Part shown: positions 18,794 to 27,218 of the stretch, piece after piece
Layout of the letters: every line of letters begins with the position of its first letter
Numbering within the stretch: the first letter of the stretch is position 1
Assembly (NCBI GenBank): GCA_038521625.1
Contig: JBCBKP010000009.1
Span: 1-64,000, forward strand
From: JBCBKP01 sp038521625
GTDB lineage: Bacteria > Planctomycetota > Phycisphaerae > Phycisphaerales > UBA1924
Direction: 5' to 3'
Length of the DNA: 64,000 bases
Translations under genes and position numbers: made by a program
Notes under the pieces: model-generated
Database searches by the model: none
Told to the model about the DNA's origin: nothing
The model's input: only the letters and a program-made list of their open reading frames with translations

Positions 18794-19636
18794 ATGCCGG
18801 AGCGCGCGGGCGAACAGATCTCGGTGGAGCCGAACGGGCGTGTGACGTTCGGGGTGCGGTACGAGGACGAGCACGTGCTGGTGGTGGACAAGCCGGCGCG
18901 GGTGGTGACGACGCCGGGGGTCGGGCACCAGCACGACACGCTGCTGAACGGGCTGATGGCGCGGGACCCGAGGACGCTGGCCCGTCTGGGTCAGCGGCGG
19001 GACTACGGGCTGTGCCACCGTCTCGACCGGGACACCTCGGGGCTGATCGCGGTCGCGCGGACGGCGGAGGCGTACGGGGGGCTGACGGCGGCGTTCCGCG
19101 AGCGCCGTGTCAAGAAGTTCTACTACGCGGTCTGCCACAAGCCGCCGAAGGACGGGTCGGGCGTGATCCGGCGCGCGATCGAGGAGCGCGTGGAGCGCGT
19201 GGACAAGTACACGTCGAAGAAGACGTCGGTCCTGAGCTCGGGCGGGAAGCCGGCCGTCACGGCGTTCCGGGTGCTGGCGACGGCGGACACCGGGATGGCG
19301 CTCGTTGAAGCGCGGCCGGTCACGGGGCGGCTGCACCAGGTGCGGGTGCACCTGGCGTCGGTGGGCGCCGCGATCGTCGGCGATTCGGAGTACGGCCCGC
19401 GCTCGGCGGCGAACGCGGCGAAGCGTGTGGCGCTGCACGCGCACCGGCTGGCGTTCGAGCATCCGGTCACGGGCGAGGCGGTGGACGTGCGCTCGCCGAT
19501 CCCCAAGGACATGCGGGTGATCATCCGGCGGGTGGGTCTGCCGCTGCCGAGCGAGATCGAGGCGGCGCCGGCGGGTCCGGGCTCAGAGGGCGGCCATGAG
19601 CTCGGCGGCGATGCCGTCGGCGAAGAGCAGGCCTGA
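18794..19636 (+). CDS. RluA-family RNA pseudouridine synthase
   Basis: 280 aa. The catalytic Asp lies in HRLDRDTSGL at about residue 76-85, and the later GRLHQVRVHLASVG motif is typical of RluA/RluC/RluD. There is no N-terminal S4 domain, so the target (23S rRNA or tRNA) cannot be assigned. An in-frame GTG at 18776 would add six residues. The 3' end overlaps the convergent hemW gene by 54 bp, and the last ~25 residues are Gly/Glu-rich and probably disordered. Confidence 0.87.
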   Translation: MPERAGEQISVEPNGRVTFGVRYEDEHVLVVDKPARVVTTPGVGHQHDTLLNGLMARDPRTLARLGQRRDYGLCHRLDRDTSGLIAVARTAEAYGGLTAAFRERRVKKFYYAVCHKPPKDGSGVIRRAIEERVERVDKYTSKKTSVLSSGGKPAVTAFRVLATADTGMALVEARPVTGRLHQVRVHLASVGAAIVGDSEYGPRSAANAAKRVALHAHRLAFEHPVTGEAVDVRSPIPKDMRVIIRRVGLPLPSEIEAAPAGPGSEGGHELGGDAVGEEQA

Positions 19637-20821
19637 TCGGGTCAGGCGCCAGGGCCCGCCCGCGAGTGACGCGGGCTCGATCCGTCCGAGCGCGGCTTGT
19701 TCGCTGATGACGGCGCGCAGGCGGTCGGGCGCGGCGGGGCGGATCGATTCGGCTTCTCGGAGCGTGATGTCGGCGTCGAGGCCCTCGCGGAGGCGGAGGC
19801 CGGTCATGATGCGCTCGGCGAGCGCGCGGGCAGGGTCGGGTGGCTCGAGATCGATGATGGGCGCGAAGCCGTCGTCGTCGTTCTCGAGATAGTCGTCGAG
19901 GCGTGGGCTGTTCTTCCAGCGGTGGCCGCCGATGTGGGCCGAGGCGGAGGGGCCGGCGGCGATCCAGGGCTCTTGTCGCCAGTAGGCGAGGTTGTGGCGG
20001 CACTCGGCGCCCGGGCGGGCGAAGTTGCTGATCTCGTAGCGTTCGAGGCCGGCCGCGGCGAGCCTGTCGCCGACGAGCTCGAACATCTCGATCTCGAGCG
20101 CTTCTGGGGCGGGCTCGAATTCGCCCTTGGCGAGACGGGCGGTCATCGCGGTGCCGGGCTCGTAGGTGAGCGTGTATGCGGAGACGTGCTCGGTCCCGAG
20201 GGCGACGGCGCGGTCGAGATCGGCGGCCAGATCGCCCGCGGTCTGGCCGGGGATGGCGTAGATGAGGTCGATCGATGTGCGGTTGATCCCGGCATCTCGG
20301 AGGCGTCCGACCGCGCGCTCGACCGAGTCGGGTTCGTGCCAGCGTTCGAGGGTCTCGAGGTGGCGGGTGTTGAACGTCTGAGCGCCGACGCTGGCGCGGG
20401 TGACGCCGCCGGACGCGAGGACGGCGGCGGTCTCGTCGGTGACGGTCTCGGGGTTGCACTCGACGGTCCACTCAGTGCGGCCGTCGATGGCGAATCGGTC
20501 ACGCAGGGCGGCGATCAGGCGTTGCCAGAGGTCGGGGCGGAGGAGCGTCGGGGTGCCGCCGCCGACGAAGAGGGTCCGGAGCGGCTCGTCGCGGGCGAGG
20601 GGGGCGAGCGCCGCGAGCTCGCGGATGAGGCGGTCGGTGAACGCGTCCTGGCGGTCGCGGGTGTCGACGATCGAGTAGAAGTCGCAGTAGTGGCACTTGT
20701 GGAAGCAGAACGGGACGTGGAGGTAGAGCGACCGCGCCGGGCCGGCGTCGGACGCGAGGGTGGCCTCGACCGGCGGCCTCGCGGATCCCTGAGGTCGTTG
20801 CCGGAGGATTCGCACGCCCAT
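19583..20821 (-). CDS. hemW: Radical SAM heme chaperone HemW
   Basis: 412 aa. The [4Fe-4S] cluster motif CFHKCHYC (C39, C43, C46) follows SLYLHVPF; the FVGGGTPT, ECNPE and SVGAQTFN motifs are those of HemW and HemN-like proteins. HemW inserts heme into target proteins rather than oxidising coproporphyrinogen; the extra cysteine after CxxxCxxC that marks true HemN is missing. The C-terminal region with GLRLREGLD is the HemN-C domain. It converges with the pseudouridine synthase gene, sharing 54 bp. Confidence 0.9.
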   Translation of the reverse strand: MGVRILRQRPQGSARPPVEATLASDAGPARSLYLHVPFCFHKCHYCDFYSIVDTRDRQDAFTDRLIRELAALAPLARDEPLRTLFVGGGTPTLLRPDLWQRLIAALRDRFAIDGRTEWTVECNPETVTDETAAVLASGGVTRASVGAQTFNTRHLETLERWHEPDSVERAVGRLRDAGINRTSIDLIYAIPGQTAGDLAADLDRAVALGTEHVSAYTLTYEPGTAMTARLAKGEFEPAPEALEIEMFELVGDRLAAAGLERYEISNFARPGAECRHNLAYWRQEPWIAAGPSASAHIGGHRWKNSPRLDDYLENDDDGFAPIIDLEPPDPARALAERIMTGLRLREGLDADITLREAESIRPAAPDRLRAVISEQAALGRIEPASLAGGPWRLTRSGLLFADGIAAELMAAL

Positions 20822-20913
20822 ACTCTTGCGCGCCCGAGGGCGTGATGCCGGCGGGTCTCGGGGCGACGGGTGTGTGTCGTTCCGGGGGATCTCCGTCGAG
20901 GGGAAGGTTCGCG

Positions 20914-21417
20914 ATGCCGACGGTCACGCTGATCCGGATCGACGCCGACGAGGCGAAGCGTTCGATCACGCTCAAAAAGTCTCGGTCGGTGATCGGGCGG
21001 CAGACGGACTGCGAGATCCGGGTGCCGGTGGGCGAGGTCTCGCGCCAGCACTGCGAGATCGTGATCGAGGACGGCGGGGTCCGGATCTCGGATCTGGGTT
21101 CGTCGAACGGCACCGAGGTGAACGGGCGGCAGATCCGGTCGCACGAGCTCTCGCCGGGGGACGTGATCGCGGTCGGTCCGCTGGTGCTGGTCACGAGGAT
21201 CGACGGCGAGCCGTCGGAGTTCGACGTGCACGAGAAGTTCTTGATCGCCAAGCCTGTGCGGGCGCCGGTCGCCCGGGGCGAGGACCACCCGGGCGCGTCT
21301 CGCACCGGCGGGCTGCTCGCGGCGGAGGGGCTGAGCGGCGATCCGGACGACAGCTCGGTCGCGGACTTCGACTTCGATTTCGATGATGACGAGGACGAGG
21401 AGCAGCCGCCGCTGTGA
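20914..21417 (+). CDS. FHA domain protein
   Basis: 167 aa. The FHA domain spans about residues 24-95 with the phosphothreonine-binding residues IGR, SRQH and SSNGT in order. The C-terminal ~60 residues end in an acidic Asp/Phe-rich segment (DFDFDFDDDED). It should bind phospho-Thr peptides, but no Ser/Thr kinase gene is nearby. GAGGGGAAGG lies just upstream of ATG 20914. It faces away from hemW and converges with the small zinc-ribbon gene. Confidence 0.85.
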   Translation: MPTVTLIRIDADEAKRSITLKKSRSVIGRQTDCEIRVPVGEVSRQHCEIVIEDGGVRISDLGSSNGTEVNGRQIRSHELSPGDVIAVGPLVLVTRIDGEPSEFDVHEKFLIAKPVRAPVARGEDHPGASRTGGLLAAEGLSGDPDDSSVADFDFDFDDDEDEEQPPL

Positions 21418-21429
21418 TCGGCGCGCGGT

Positions 21430-21606
21430 TCAGCCGTCGGTGCCGGTCTTCGGCGGACGGCGTGACGTCGTGCCCTCGGCGGGCACCTTGATCACGGTCC
21501 CGCAGGCCCGGCAGCGGACGGTCTTCCCGCGTGCCTGCGTGGGCACGGCGAGGATCTTCCGGCAGGTCAGGGCCGGGCACATGATTCGGATGGAATCGTC
21601 CGACAT
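21430..21606 (-). CDS. Small zinc-ribbon protein, 58 aa
   Basis: 58-aa protein. It has a CPALTC pair near residue 9-14 and a CRAC pair near residue 32-35, a four-cysteine ribbon like those at the N-terminus of many planctomycete and myxobacterial MJ0042-type proteins. Here it stands alone with a basic Pro/Thr/Arg tail. GGGAG lies 6 nt upstream of the ATG. A sigma-28-like element lies about 30 nt further up. Function unknown; it converges with the FHA gene. Confidence 0.7.
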   Translation of the reverse strand: MSDDSIRIMCPALTCRKILAVPTQARGKTVRCRACGTVIKVPAEGTTSRRPPKTGTDG

Positions 21607-21632
21607 ATCGGTCTCCCGCAGACCTCGGCAGG

Positions 21633-21658
21633 ATCGGCGGATTCGCCGTCTGGCTTGA
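21633..21658 (-). promoter_or_regulatory. Sigma-28 (FliA)-like promoter for the 58-aa zinc-ribbon gene
   Basis: On the minus strand TCAAG (21658-21654) is followed after 15 nt by GCCGAT (21638-21633), the same spacing as the site at 14814-14840. The implied leader is about 20 nt and contains the GGGAG ribosome binding site. Confidence 0.4.
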
Positions 21659-21808
21659 TCGCTCGTGTCGGGGGCGTGCGGTCGTGTGTGGGACGCTCCG
21701 CCGGCCCGCCGTCCTGGGGGAGGCTCGCGGCGCTAACCTCCCCATTCTGCCGTCGGCGCGTCCGTGGTTGCGCCCGCGCCGCCGCCCGACCTGACGGAGC
21801 CAGACCGC

Positions 21809-23179
21809 ATGCCACTGTCCGAGCCAGCCAGCGTCCCGGCGTCCGCGACCGCGGTGGTCGGTCTGCAGTGGGGGGACGAGGGCAAGGGCAAGCTGGTCGA
21901 CCTGATCGCGGCGGATCACGGCGCGGTGGTCCGCTACAACGGGGGGGCAAACGCCGGGCACTCGGTGGTGGTGGGCGGCGAGCGGTACGCGCTGCACCTG
22001 GTGCCGTCGGGGATCCTCTCGCCCGGGACGCGTGCGGTGATCGGCAACGGCGTGGTGGTCGATCCGGGTCGTCTGCTCGAGGAGATCGAGGGTCTCGAAT
22101 CCCGCGGCGTCTCGACGGAGGGGCTGGTGGTCTCGGACCGGGCGCACGTCGTGGTGGAGTATCACAAGGCCGAGGACGGGCTTCGTGAGGCGCTGCTCGC
22201 GCAGGGCCTGGTCGGCGAGCGGGTCGGCTCGGGCGCTTCGCAGGAGATCGGCACCACGCGGCGGGGCATCGGACCTTGCTACGCGGAGAAGGTGACCCGC
22301 GGCAGCGGCGTTCGGATGGGCGACCTTCGCCGTCCCGAGGTGCTGCGGCGGAAGGTCGAGTCGGCCTGCACGGTCAAGAACGCGTTGTTTGCGGGGCTGG
22401 CGGAGTCCGTCGGGGTGAGCTGGGAGCCGTTCGACGCGGCCTCGATCTGCGAGGAGCTCGAGGCCCACGGCGAACGGCTGCGGGCGCGGATCTGCGACAC
22501 GACCTACCTGCTGCACGAGATGCTCGATCGGGGTGAGCGGGTGCTTTTCGAGGGCGCGAACGCCACGCTTCTCGACGTGGATCACGGGACGTACCCGTTC
22601 GTGACGAGCTCGAACGCGAGCGTGCTCGGGATCGGGCCCGGGACCGGGGTGCCGCCGCAGCGGGTGGGCCGGGTGATCGGCGTGCTGAAGGCGTACTCGA
22701 CGCGGGTCGGCGGCGGTCCGATGCCGACGCAGCTGAACGACGGCACGGGGGACCGGATCCGGGAGCGCGGGCGGGAGTTCGGCACGACGACCGGCCGGCC
22801 GCGCCGGGTGGGCTGGCTCGATCTGGTCGCGGTCCGATACTCGGCGATGCTGAACGGGGCGACGGAGCTGGCGATCATGCTGCTCGACGTGCTCGAGGGC
22901 TTCGACGAGCTGAAGATCTGCACGGCCTACGAGATCGACGGGGACCGGACGGACCGGTTCCCGCCGGACGCGGCGGATCTTGCGCGCGTCCGTCCGATCT
23001 GGGAATCGCTGCCCGGCTTCGCCGAAGAAAGCACGACGGTCGCGCGGTCGCTCGGCGAACTCCCGGAGGGGGCGCGGGCGTACGTGGATCGGATCGGGTC
23101 GTTCGTGGGCGTGCCGGTCGGCGTTGTGAGCGTCGGGCCGGGGCGCGAGCAGACGATCCTGTGCGGGGTGGATGCATGA
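21809..23179 (+). CDS. purA: Adenylosuccinate synthetase
   Basis: 456 aa. It condenses IMP with aspartate using GTP in the first committed step to AMP. The P-loop WGDEGKGK is at 21-28, RYNGGANAGH binds substrate, and the QEIGTTRRGIGP and STRVGGGPMPT blocks follow. It is about 25 residues longer than E. coli PurA. I chose ATG 21809 with GGAG upstream; GTG 21764 would add a low-complexity leader. A TAACCT box lies at 21734-21739. The stop overlaps the uppS ATG (ATGA), so the two are translationally coupled. Confidence 0.95.
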   Translation: MPLSEPASVPASATAVVGLQWGDEGKGKLVDLIAADHGAVVRYNGGANAGHSVVVGGERYALHLVPSGILSPGTRAVIGNGVVVDPGRLLEEIEGLESRGVSTEGLVVSDRAHVVVEYHKAEDGLREALLAQGLVGERVGSGASQEIGTTRRGIGPCYAEKVTRGSGVRMGDLRRPEVLRRKVESACTVKNALFAGLAESVGVSWEPFDAASICEELEAHGERLRARICDTTYLLHEMLDRGERVLFEGANATLLDVDHGTYPFVTSSNASVLGIGPGTGVPPQRVGRVIGVLKAYSTRVGGGPMPTQLNDGTGDRIRERGREFGTTTGRPRRVGWLDLVAVRYSAMLNGATELAIMLLDVLEGFDELKICTAYEIDGDRTDRFPPDAADLARVRPIWESLPGFAEESTTVARSLGELPEGARAYVDRIGSFVGVPVGVVSVGPGREQTILCGVDA

Positions 23180-23964
23180 CGACCGCCGGGCCGACGATGT
23201 CGAGCGAGACCGGTGAGGCGTTGGTCGAGGGCGTGACACCCGACCGGATGCCGCGCCATATCGCGATCATCATGGACGGCAACGGCCGCTGGGCGGCCGA
23301 GCGGGGATTCCCGCGCGAGTTCGGGCACCGCAACGGTGCGTCGGCGGTGCGTGCGGCGCTGACCGAGTGCGCGCGGCTGGGCGTCGAGGTGCTGACGCTG
23401 TATTCGTTCAGCAGCGAGAACTGGCGTCGGCCGGCGCGCGAGATCGGGGCGCTGATGTCCCTGTGCGTCGACTATTGCGAGGGCGAGCGCGAGCATCTCA
23501 AGCGGCAGAACATCCGCGTGCGTGTGATCGGTGATCGGGAGGGGCTTCCGGACGAGGTGCGGGAGGCGGTCGTTCACCTGGAGCGGGCGACGGCCGGCTG
23601 CACGGGGCTGACCCTGGTGCTCGCGCTGAACTACGGGTCTCGGAACGAGATCGCGCGGGCGGCGCGGCGCATCGCCGAGGACGTGTGCGCCGGCCGGCTT
23701 GCGATCGAGTGCGTGGACGAGTCGGCGATCGACGAGCGGCTCGACACGGCGGGGCTGCCGGACCCGGACCTGCTGATCCGCACGGGCGGGGAGCTCCGGC
23801 TGAGCAACTACTTGCTGTGGCAGGTCGGGTACGCGGAGATGCACGTGACCGAGACGTTCTGGCCGGACTTCGGGGTCGCGGAGCTTCACGCGGCGATCCG
23901 CGATTTCGCGGGCCGGCGGCGGCGGTTCGGCGGGCTGGATGGCGGGGACCCGGACGGGCGCTGA
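23176..23964 (+). CDS. uppS: Isoprenyl (undecaprenyl) diphosphate synthase
   Basis: 262 aa. A cis-prenyltransferase making the undecaprenyl carrier for cell-wall and surface polysaccharide synthesis. Catalytic D34 sits in IIMDGNGRWA, followed by HRNGASAVR, LYSFSSENWRRP and the C-terminal RTGGELRLSNYLLWQ and FWPDF motifs. Its ATG overlaps the purA stop by 4 nt. The downstream cdsA is the usual neighbour of uppS, and both supply membrane lipid precursors. The first ~25 residues are an extra polar segment. Confidence 0.93.
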   Translation: MTTAGPTMSSETGEALVEGVTPDRMPRHIAIIMDGNGRWAAERGFPREFGHRNGASAVRAALTECARLGVEVLTLYSFSSENWRRPAREIGALMSLCVDYCEGEREHLKRQNIRVRVIGDREGLPDEVREAVVHLERATAGCTGLTLVLALNYGSRNEIARAARRIAEDVCAGRLAIECVDESAIDERLDTAGLPDPDLLIRTGGELRLSNYLLWQVGYAEMHVTETFWPDFGVAELHAAIRDFAGRRRRFGGLDGGDPDGR

Positions 23965-23975
23965 GCGCGCCCGGG

Positions 23976-23981
23976 TACCTT
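23976..23981 (+). promoter_or_regulatory. Leaderless-type -10 box (TACCTT) for cdsA
   Basis: TACCTT ends 7 nt before the GTG at 23989, within the 24-nt uppS-cdsA gap. It could give cdsA its own leaderless transcript in addition to read-through from purA-uppS. Confidence 0.4.
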
Positions 23982-23988
23982 CTGCGGC

Positions 23989-24906
23989 GTGCTGGCCCAG
24001 CGACTGATCTTCGGGACGATCCTGATCGCGCTCCTTCTCGGGGGGGCGTGGCTGGATGCCCATCTCGACGGGCTCGCGACACCGGCGTTTCTCTCTGGTC
24101 TCGTACGCGGTGACACACTCCCGCCCGGGATCGTGGTGCTCCCGGTTCTGGCGCTGCTCGGTTGGGTCGCGTCGGGCGAGCTGGCGGTGATCCTGCGTGG
24201 GACCTCGGTGCAGGCCTCGGGCATGCTGATGCGGTGCGCGGCGCTCGCGGGGCTGCTGTCGGTCTCGCTCGGGCTCGGGCTTGGCGCGGCGGACGAGGGC
24301 GCGGCGCTGGTCGCGACGGCGGCGGCGTTGGTGATGGCGGGCTCGATGCTCTGGTCTTCGCGGGACGGTGATCCGTCGGGCGCGGCGGCGTCGGCGGGGG
24401 GCGCGCTGCTGGGCTTCGTGTATCTGGGCGTGCTGCCGGGGTTCCTGGTGCTGGTGCGCGCCGATCAGGGCATGTGGGTGCTCGCCTGGCTGCTGATCGT
24501 GACCAAGTCGAGCGACATCGGGGCGTTCGCGGCGGGCAAGTCTCTGGGGCGGCGGAAGCTGATCCCGTGGCTGAGCCCCGGCAAGACCTGGGAGGGGCTC
24601 GGCGGGGGTATCGCGCTCGCGGCTCTGCTGGGCGCGGCGCTGGCGCCGCTGGCGGCGGCGCTCGGCGGGGGCTTCCCCGACCCGGGCGGTCTGGGGGTCG
24701 CGTTGACGGGGGCGATCGTCGGGGCGCTGCTGGCGGTTCTCGGACAGGCGGGTGATCTGTCGGCGAGCCTTCTGAAGCGGGACGCGGCGATCAAGGACGC
24801 GGGGCGGTCGATGCCCGGTTTCGGCGGCGTAATCGACGTGATCGACTCGTTGCTGCTCGTGGGGCCGTTCGCGTTCTGGTTGCTCGGGGCGGCCTCGGCG
24901 GACTGA
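23989..24906 (+). CDS. cdsA: Phosphatidate cytidylyltransferase
   Basis: 305-aa integral membrane protein with about eight hydrophobic segments. It makes CDP-diacylglycerol from phosphatidate and CTP for phospholipid synthesis. The C-terminal family signature region is present (DLSASLLKRDAAIKDAG...PGFGGVIDVIDS), but two positions differ from the usual PGHGGxxDRxDS: His to Phe and Arg to Val. Activity is still likely given the synteny with uppS. It starts at GTG 23989, 24 nt after uppS. Confidence 0.85.
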   Translation: MLAQRLIFGTILIALLLGGAWLDAHLDGLATPAFLSGLVRGDTLPPGIVVLPVLALLGWVASGELAVILRGTSVQASGMLMRCAALAGLLSVSLGLGLGAADEGAALVATAAALVMAGSMLWSSRDGDPSGAAASAGGALLGFVYLGVLPGFLVLVRADQGMWVLAWLLIVTKSSDIGAFAAGKSLGRRKLIPWLSPGKTWEGLGGGIALAALLGAALAPLAAALGGGFPDPGGLGVALTGAIVGALLAVLGQAGDLSASLLKRDAAIKDAGRSMPGFGGVIDVIDSLLLVGPFAFWLLGAASAD

Positions 24907-25016
24907 ACTTGCGCGCCCGGTGGCACATGCGGCTACAGTGGAAGCGAAGCAAGCGTCACCGCGGTGTCTCCAGGTCAGCGTGGCACCCGGCGACGGGTCT
25001 ACGCGGAGGTCATCGC

Positions 25017-25775
25017 ATGACGGTCACCGACAAACTGCTCCGTGTCTACCGGGTCGACCGCCAGATCGACGGACTCAAGAGCAGACTGCGGGCCGCCGAG
25101 CGATTCCTCAACGAGCAGACCAGGCTTCTCAAAGAGCTCGATACCCGATCGGACAGCCTCGACACGCAGTTGCGTCAGTTGAAGGCCAGCATGGCGGACG
25201 CCGAGGGCGAGGCCCAGGCGCTCGACCAGAAGGTGACCGAGCTCCGCGAGCGGATGTCGACCGCCGCCAACAACAAGGAATATCAGGCGCTGCTCACCGA
25301 GGTGAACACGTTCAAGGATCAGAAGACCGCGGCGGAGAACCGTGCGGTCTCGCTGCTCGAGCAGATCGAGTCGCTGACGGAGGAGCGCGGCGGACTCGAC
25401 GAGCAGATCGCCGAGAAGAAGAAGGTCGCCGGCGTCGCCAAGGGCGAGCGGGACGCCCGCGAGGACGAGATTCGGGCGCGGCTGCAGGAGCTGGAGTCGG
25501 AGCGTTCGGGCCTCGTGGGCGACGTGCCGAACTCGGTCCTGGGCGTGTACGTGGAGCTGGTCGAGCGTCTCGGCGACGAGGCGATGGCGCCGATCGAGAT
25601 CCAGGACCGCAAGCGTCACGAGTACACGTGCGGGGCGTGCATGATGTCGGTGCCGATCGAGGCGATGAACGCGCTGCTCGGGCACGGCAACCTGACGACC
25701 TGCGTCTCGTGCGGGGCGATCATGTTCCTCGAAGAGACGACCCGCGAGCGCATGACCGCGACCTCGAAGCGGTGA
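25017..25775 (+). CDS. Coiled-coil protein with C-terminal zinc ribbon
   Basis: 252 aa. Residues about 10-165 are a long antiparallel coiled coil rich in Glu, Gln, Leu and Arg. The C-terminus has a C4 zinc ribbon (CGAC near 205 and CVSCG near 229), the layout of the CT398/HP0958 (FlgZ-like) family, which binds partner proteins or nucleic acids. The start at 25017 has GGAGG 7-12 nt upstream. It overlaps nothing and is followed by a membrane glycosyltransferase 7 nt downstream. Confidence 0.8.
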   Translation: MTVTDKLLRVYRVDRQIDGLKSRLRAAERFLNEQTRLLKELDTRSDSLDTQLRQLKASMADAEGEAQALDQKVTELRERMSTAANNKEYQALLTEVNTFKDQKTAAENRAVSLLEQIESLTEERGGLDEQIAEKKKVAGVAKGERDAREDEIRARLQELESERSGLVGDVPNSVLGVYVELVERLGDEAMAPIEIQDRKRHEYTCGACMMSVPIEAMNALLGHGNLTTCVSCGAIMFLEETTRERMTATSKR

Positions 25776-25782
25776 GCCCGCG

Positions 25783-27189
25783 ATGGGGCACGACTGGATC
25801 CGGTTCTGGGTCCGGTTCTGGGTCCGGGTCCGCGTCTACCTCATTCCGATCGTTCTGCTCGGCTGCCTGACGCTGCCGCACCTGGATCAGGGCGACTGGC
25901 GCACCGACACCGGGCGGTACGCGGGGGTCGGGCTGCAGGCGTGGCAGGACGGCGAGCTGCTGACGCTGCGGACGCACGCCGAGGCGACGTACTTCAAGAA
26001 GCCGCCGCTGGCGATCGTCGCGCACGGGTGGGTGCTCTACGCGTTCGGTGGGGAGGTTCATGTCGACGATCTGAGTCTCGCCCGGCTGCCGACGGTCCTG
26101 GTCGCGATGGGCGCCGTCGGGGCGCTGGTCTGGTCGATGCGGGCCTTCCACGGGCGGAATGCCTCGATGCTCGGCGGGGTGGTGCTGGCGACGACGTACG
26201 AGTACTTCCGCCGGACGCGCGAGATCTCGCTGGATATGTGGCAGCTGATGTTCATGCTGATCGCGCTCGGGCTGCTGGCGCGGGCGGTGGGTGGCCGGGG
26301 CGTCGTGCGTTCGCTGCTCGCCGGCGCTTTGGTCGGGTTGGCGCTGCTGACCAAGCCGCTGGTGGGGCTGGTCGCGCTGGTGCTGTGCGCGGCGTGGCTG
26401 CTCGCGATCGGGAGGGTTCGGCGGCTCTGGATCGTGGCGCTGGCGCTGGGCGCGGCGCTGCTGGTCGCGACGCCGTGGCACGCGCTGATGCACGTTCGCT
26501 ATCCGGACACGTTCCTCGGCGAGTACTTCGGGGCCGAGGTCGTCGATCGAGCCGCGGGCCAGATCGCGAGCCGGCCCTGGTGGTACTACCTCGAGCAGCT
26601 CGGGCGGACGCACTGGCCCTGGCTGCTGTTCGCGGCGGGGGGGCTGGTCTGGCTGGCGGTGAAGGGCCGGCTGGGACGCAGCCGCGCGGGGCCGCTGCTG
26701 GCGGCGGTCTGGTCGGGCGGCTGGCTGGTGTTGATCAGCGTGTTCCCGGACAAGGCGCCGCGGTACGCGCTGCCGGTCTACGCCGGGCTGGCGTGGATCG
26801 CGGGTGTGTTCCTGGCGGCCGGGCCGCTGCAGGGGGCTCGGTCGATCGGGCGTCGGCTGACGCTGCCGCTGACCGGCGCGGCGGTGGTGGGGGCGGTCGT
26901 GTTCGCGCTGCTGCCGGTGCGGGTGCAGGCGCCGCCGGACCCGGGCTGGGAGGCGGCGTTCGGTGAGATCGCGGCGCGGCCCGGGGCGGCGGTGTACGTC
27001 GAGCGGGTGAACACGAACGAGCAGGGGCGGTTCGTGCTGCGGGGGCTGGCCTGGCCGGCGGAGGTGGGGGGATCTCCGCCCGAGATCGGTTCGCTGGTGC
27101 TGCGCACGGACGAGGAGGAGTTGCCGGGCCGCGAGCGTGTGCTGGTGGCGGAGGGTCGCGTGCTGCTCAGTGAGGTGATCCGGGAGTGA
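25783..27189 (+). CDS. GT39/ArnT-like membrane glycosyltransferase
   Basis: 468 aa with about ten hydrophobic segments. The first extracytoplasmic loop begins GDWRTDTGRYAGVG and contains YFKKPPL, matching the ArnT/PMT-like pattern (acidic residue near the first loop, KPPL motif). These enzymes transfer sugars from polyprenyl-phosphate donors to lipids or proteins at the outer face of the membrane. The N-terminus contains two perfect 12-bp direct repeats. It ends at a strong hairpin shared with the convergent ruvB gene. Confidence 0.8.
   Translation: MGHDWIRFWVRFWVRVRVYLIPIVLLGCLTLPHLDQGDWRTDTGRYAGVGLQAWQDGELLTLRTHAEATYFKKPPLAIVAHGWVLYAFGGEVHVDDLSLARLPTVLVAMGAVGALVWSMRAFHGRNASMLGGVVLATTYEYFRRTREISLDMWQLMFMLIALGLLARAVGGRGVVRSLLAGALVGLALLTKPLVGLVALVLCAAWLLAIGRVRRLWIVALALGAALLVATPWHALMHVRYPDTFLGEYFGAEVVDRAAGQIASRPWWYYLEQLGRTHWPWLLFAAGGLVWLAVKGRLGRSRAGPLLAAVWSGGWLVLISVFPDKAPRYALPVYAGLAWIAGVFLAAGPLQGARSIGRRLTLPLTGAAVVGAVVFALLPVRVQAPPDPGWEAAFGEIAARPGAAVYVERVNTNEQGRFVLRGLAWPAEVGGSPPEIGSLVLRTDEEELPGRERVLVAEGRVLLSEVIRE
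25801..25836 (+). repeat. 12-bp tandem repeat in the 5' end of the glycosyltransferase gene
   Basis: CGGTTCTGGGTC occurs twice in tandem (25801-25812, 25813-25824), followed by a degenerate third unit. It encodes RFWV-RFWV-RVRV ahead of the first transmembrane segment, so unit changes would keep the frame. Confidence 0.7.
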
Positions 27190-27210
27190 GCACAGGCGGG
27201 ACGCCTGTGC
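27190..27210. terminator. Bidirectional hairpin between the glycosyltransferase and ruvB genes
   Basis: A perfect 9-bp stem (GCACAGGCG/CGCCTGTGC) with a GGA loop fills most of the 29-nt space between two convergent stop codons. It lacks a T-run. A second, smaller hairpin (CGGGC/GCCCG) overlaps the ruvB stop codon. Confidence 0.55.
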
Positions 27211-27218
27211 CGCGGGCT

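Noticed and set aside
21191..23239. 682-residue minus-strand frame covering purA
   Set aside because: It is a shadow of purA; only the 58-codon zinc-ribbon gene at 21430-21606, in its own reading with a ribosome binding site, is credible on that strand.
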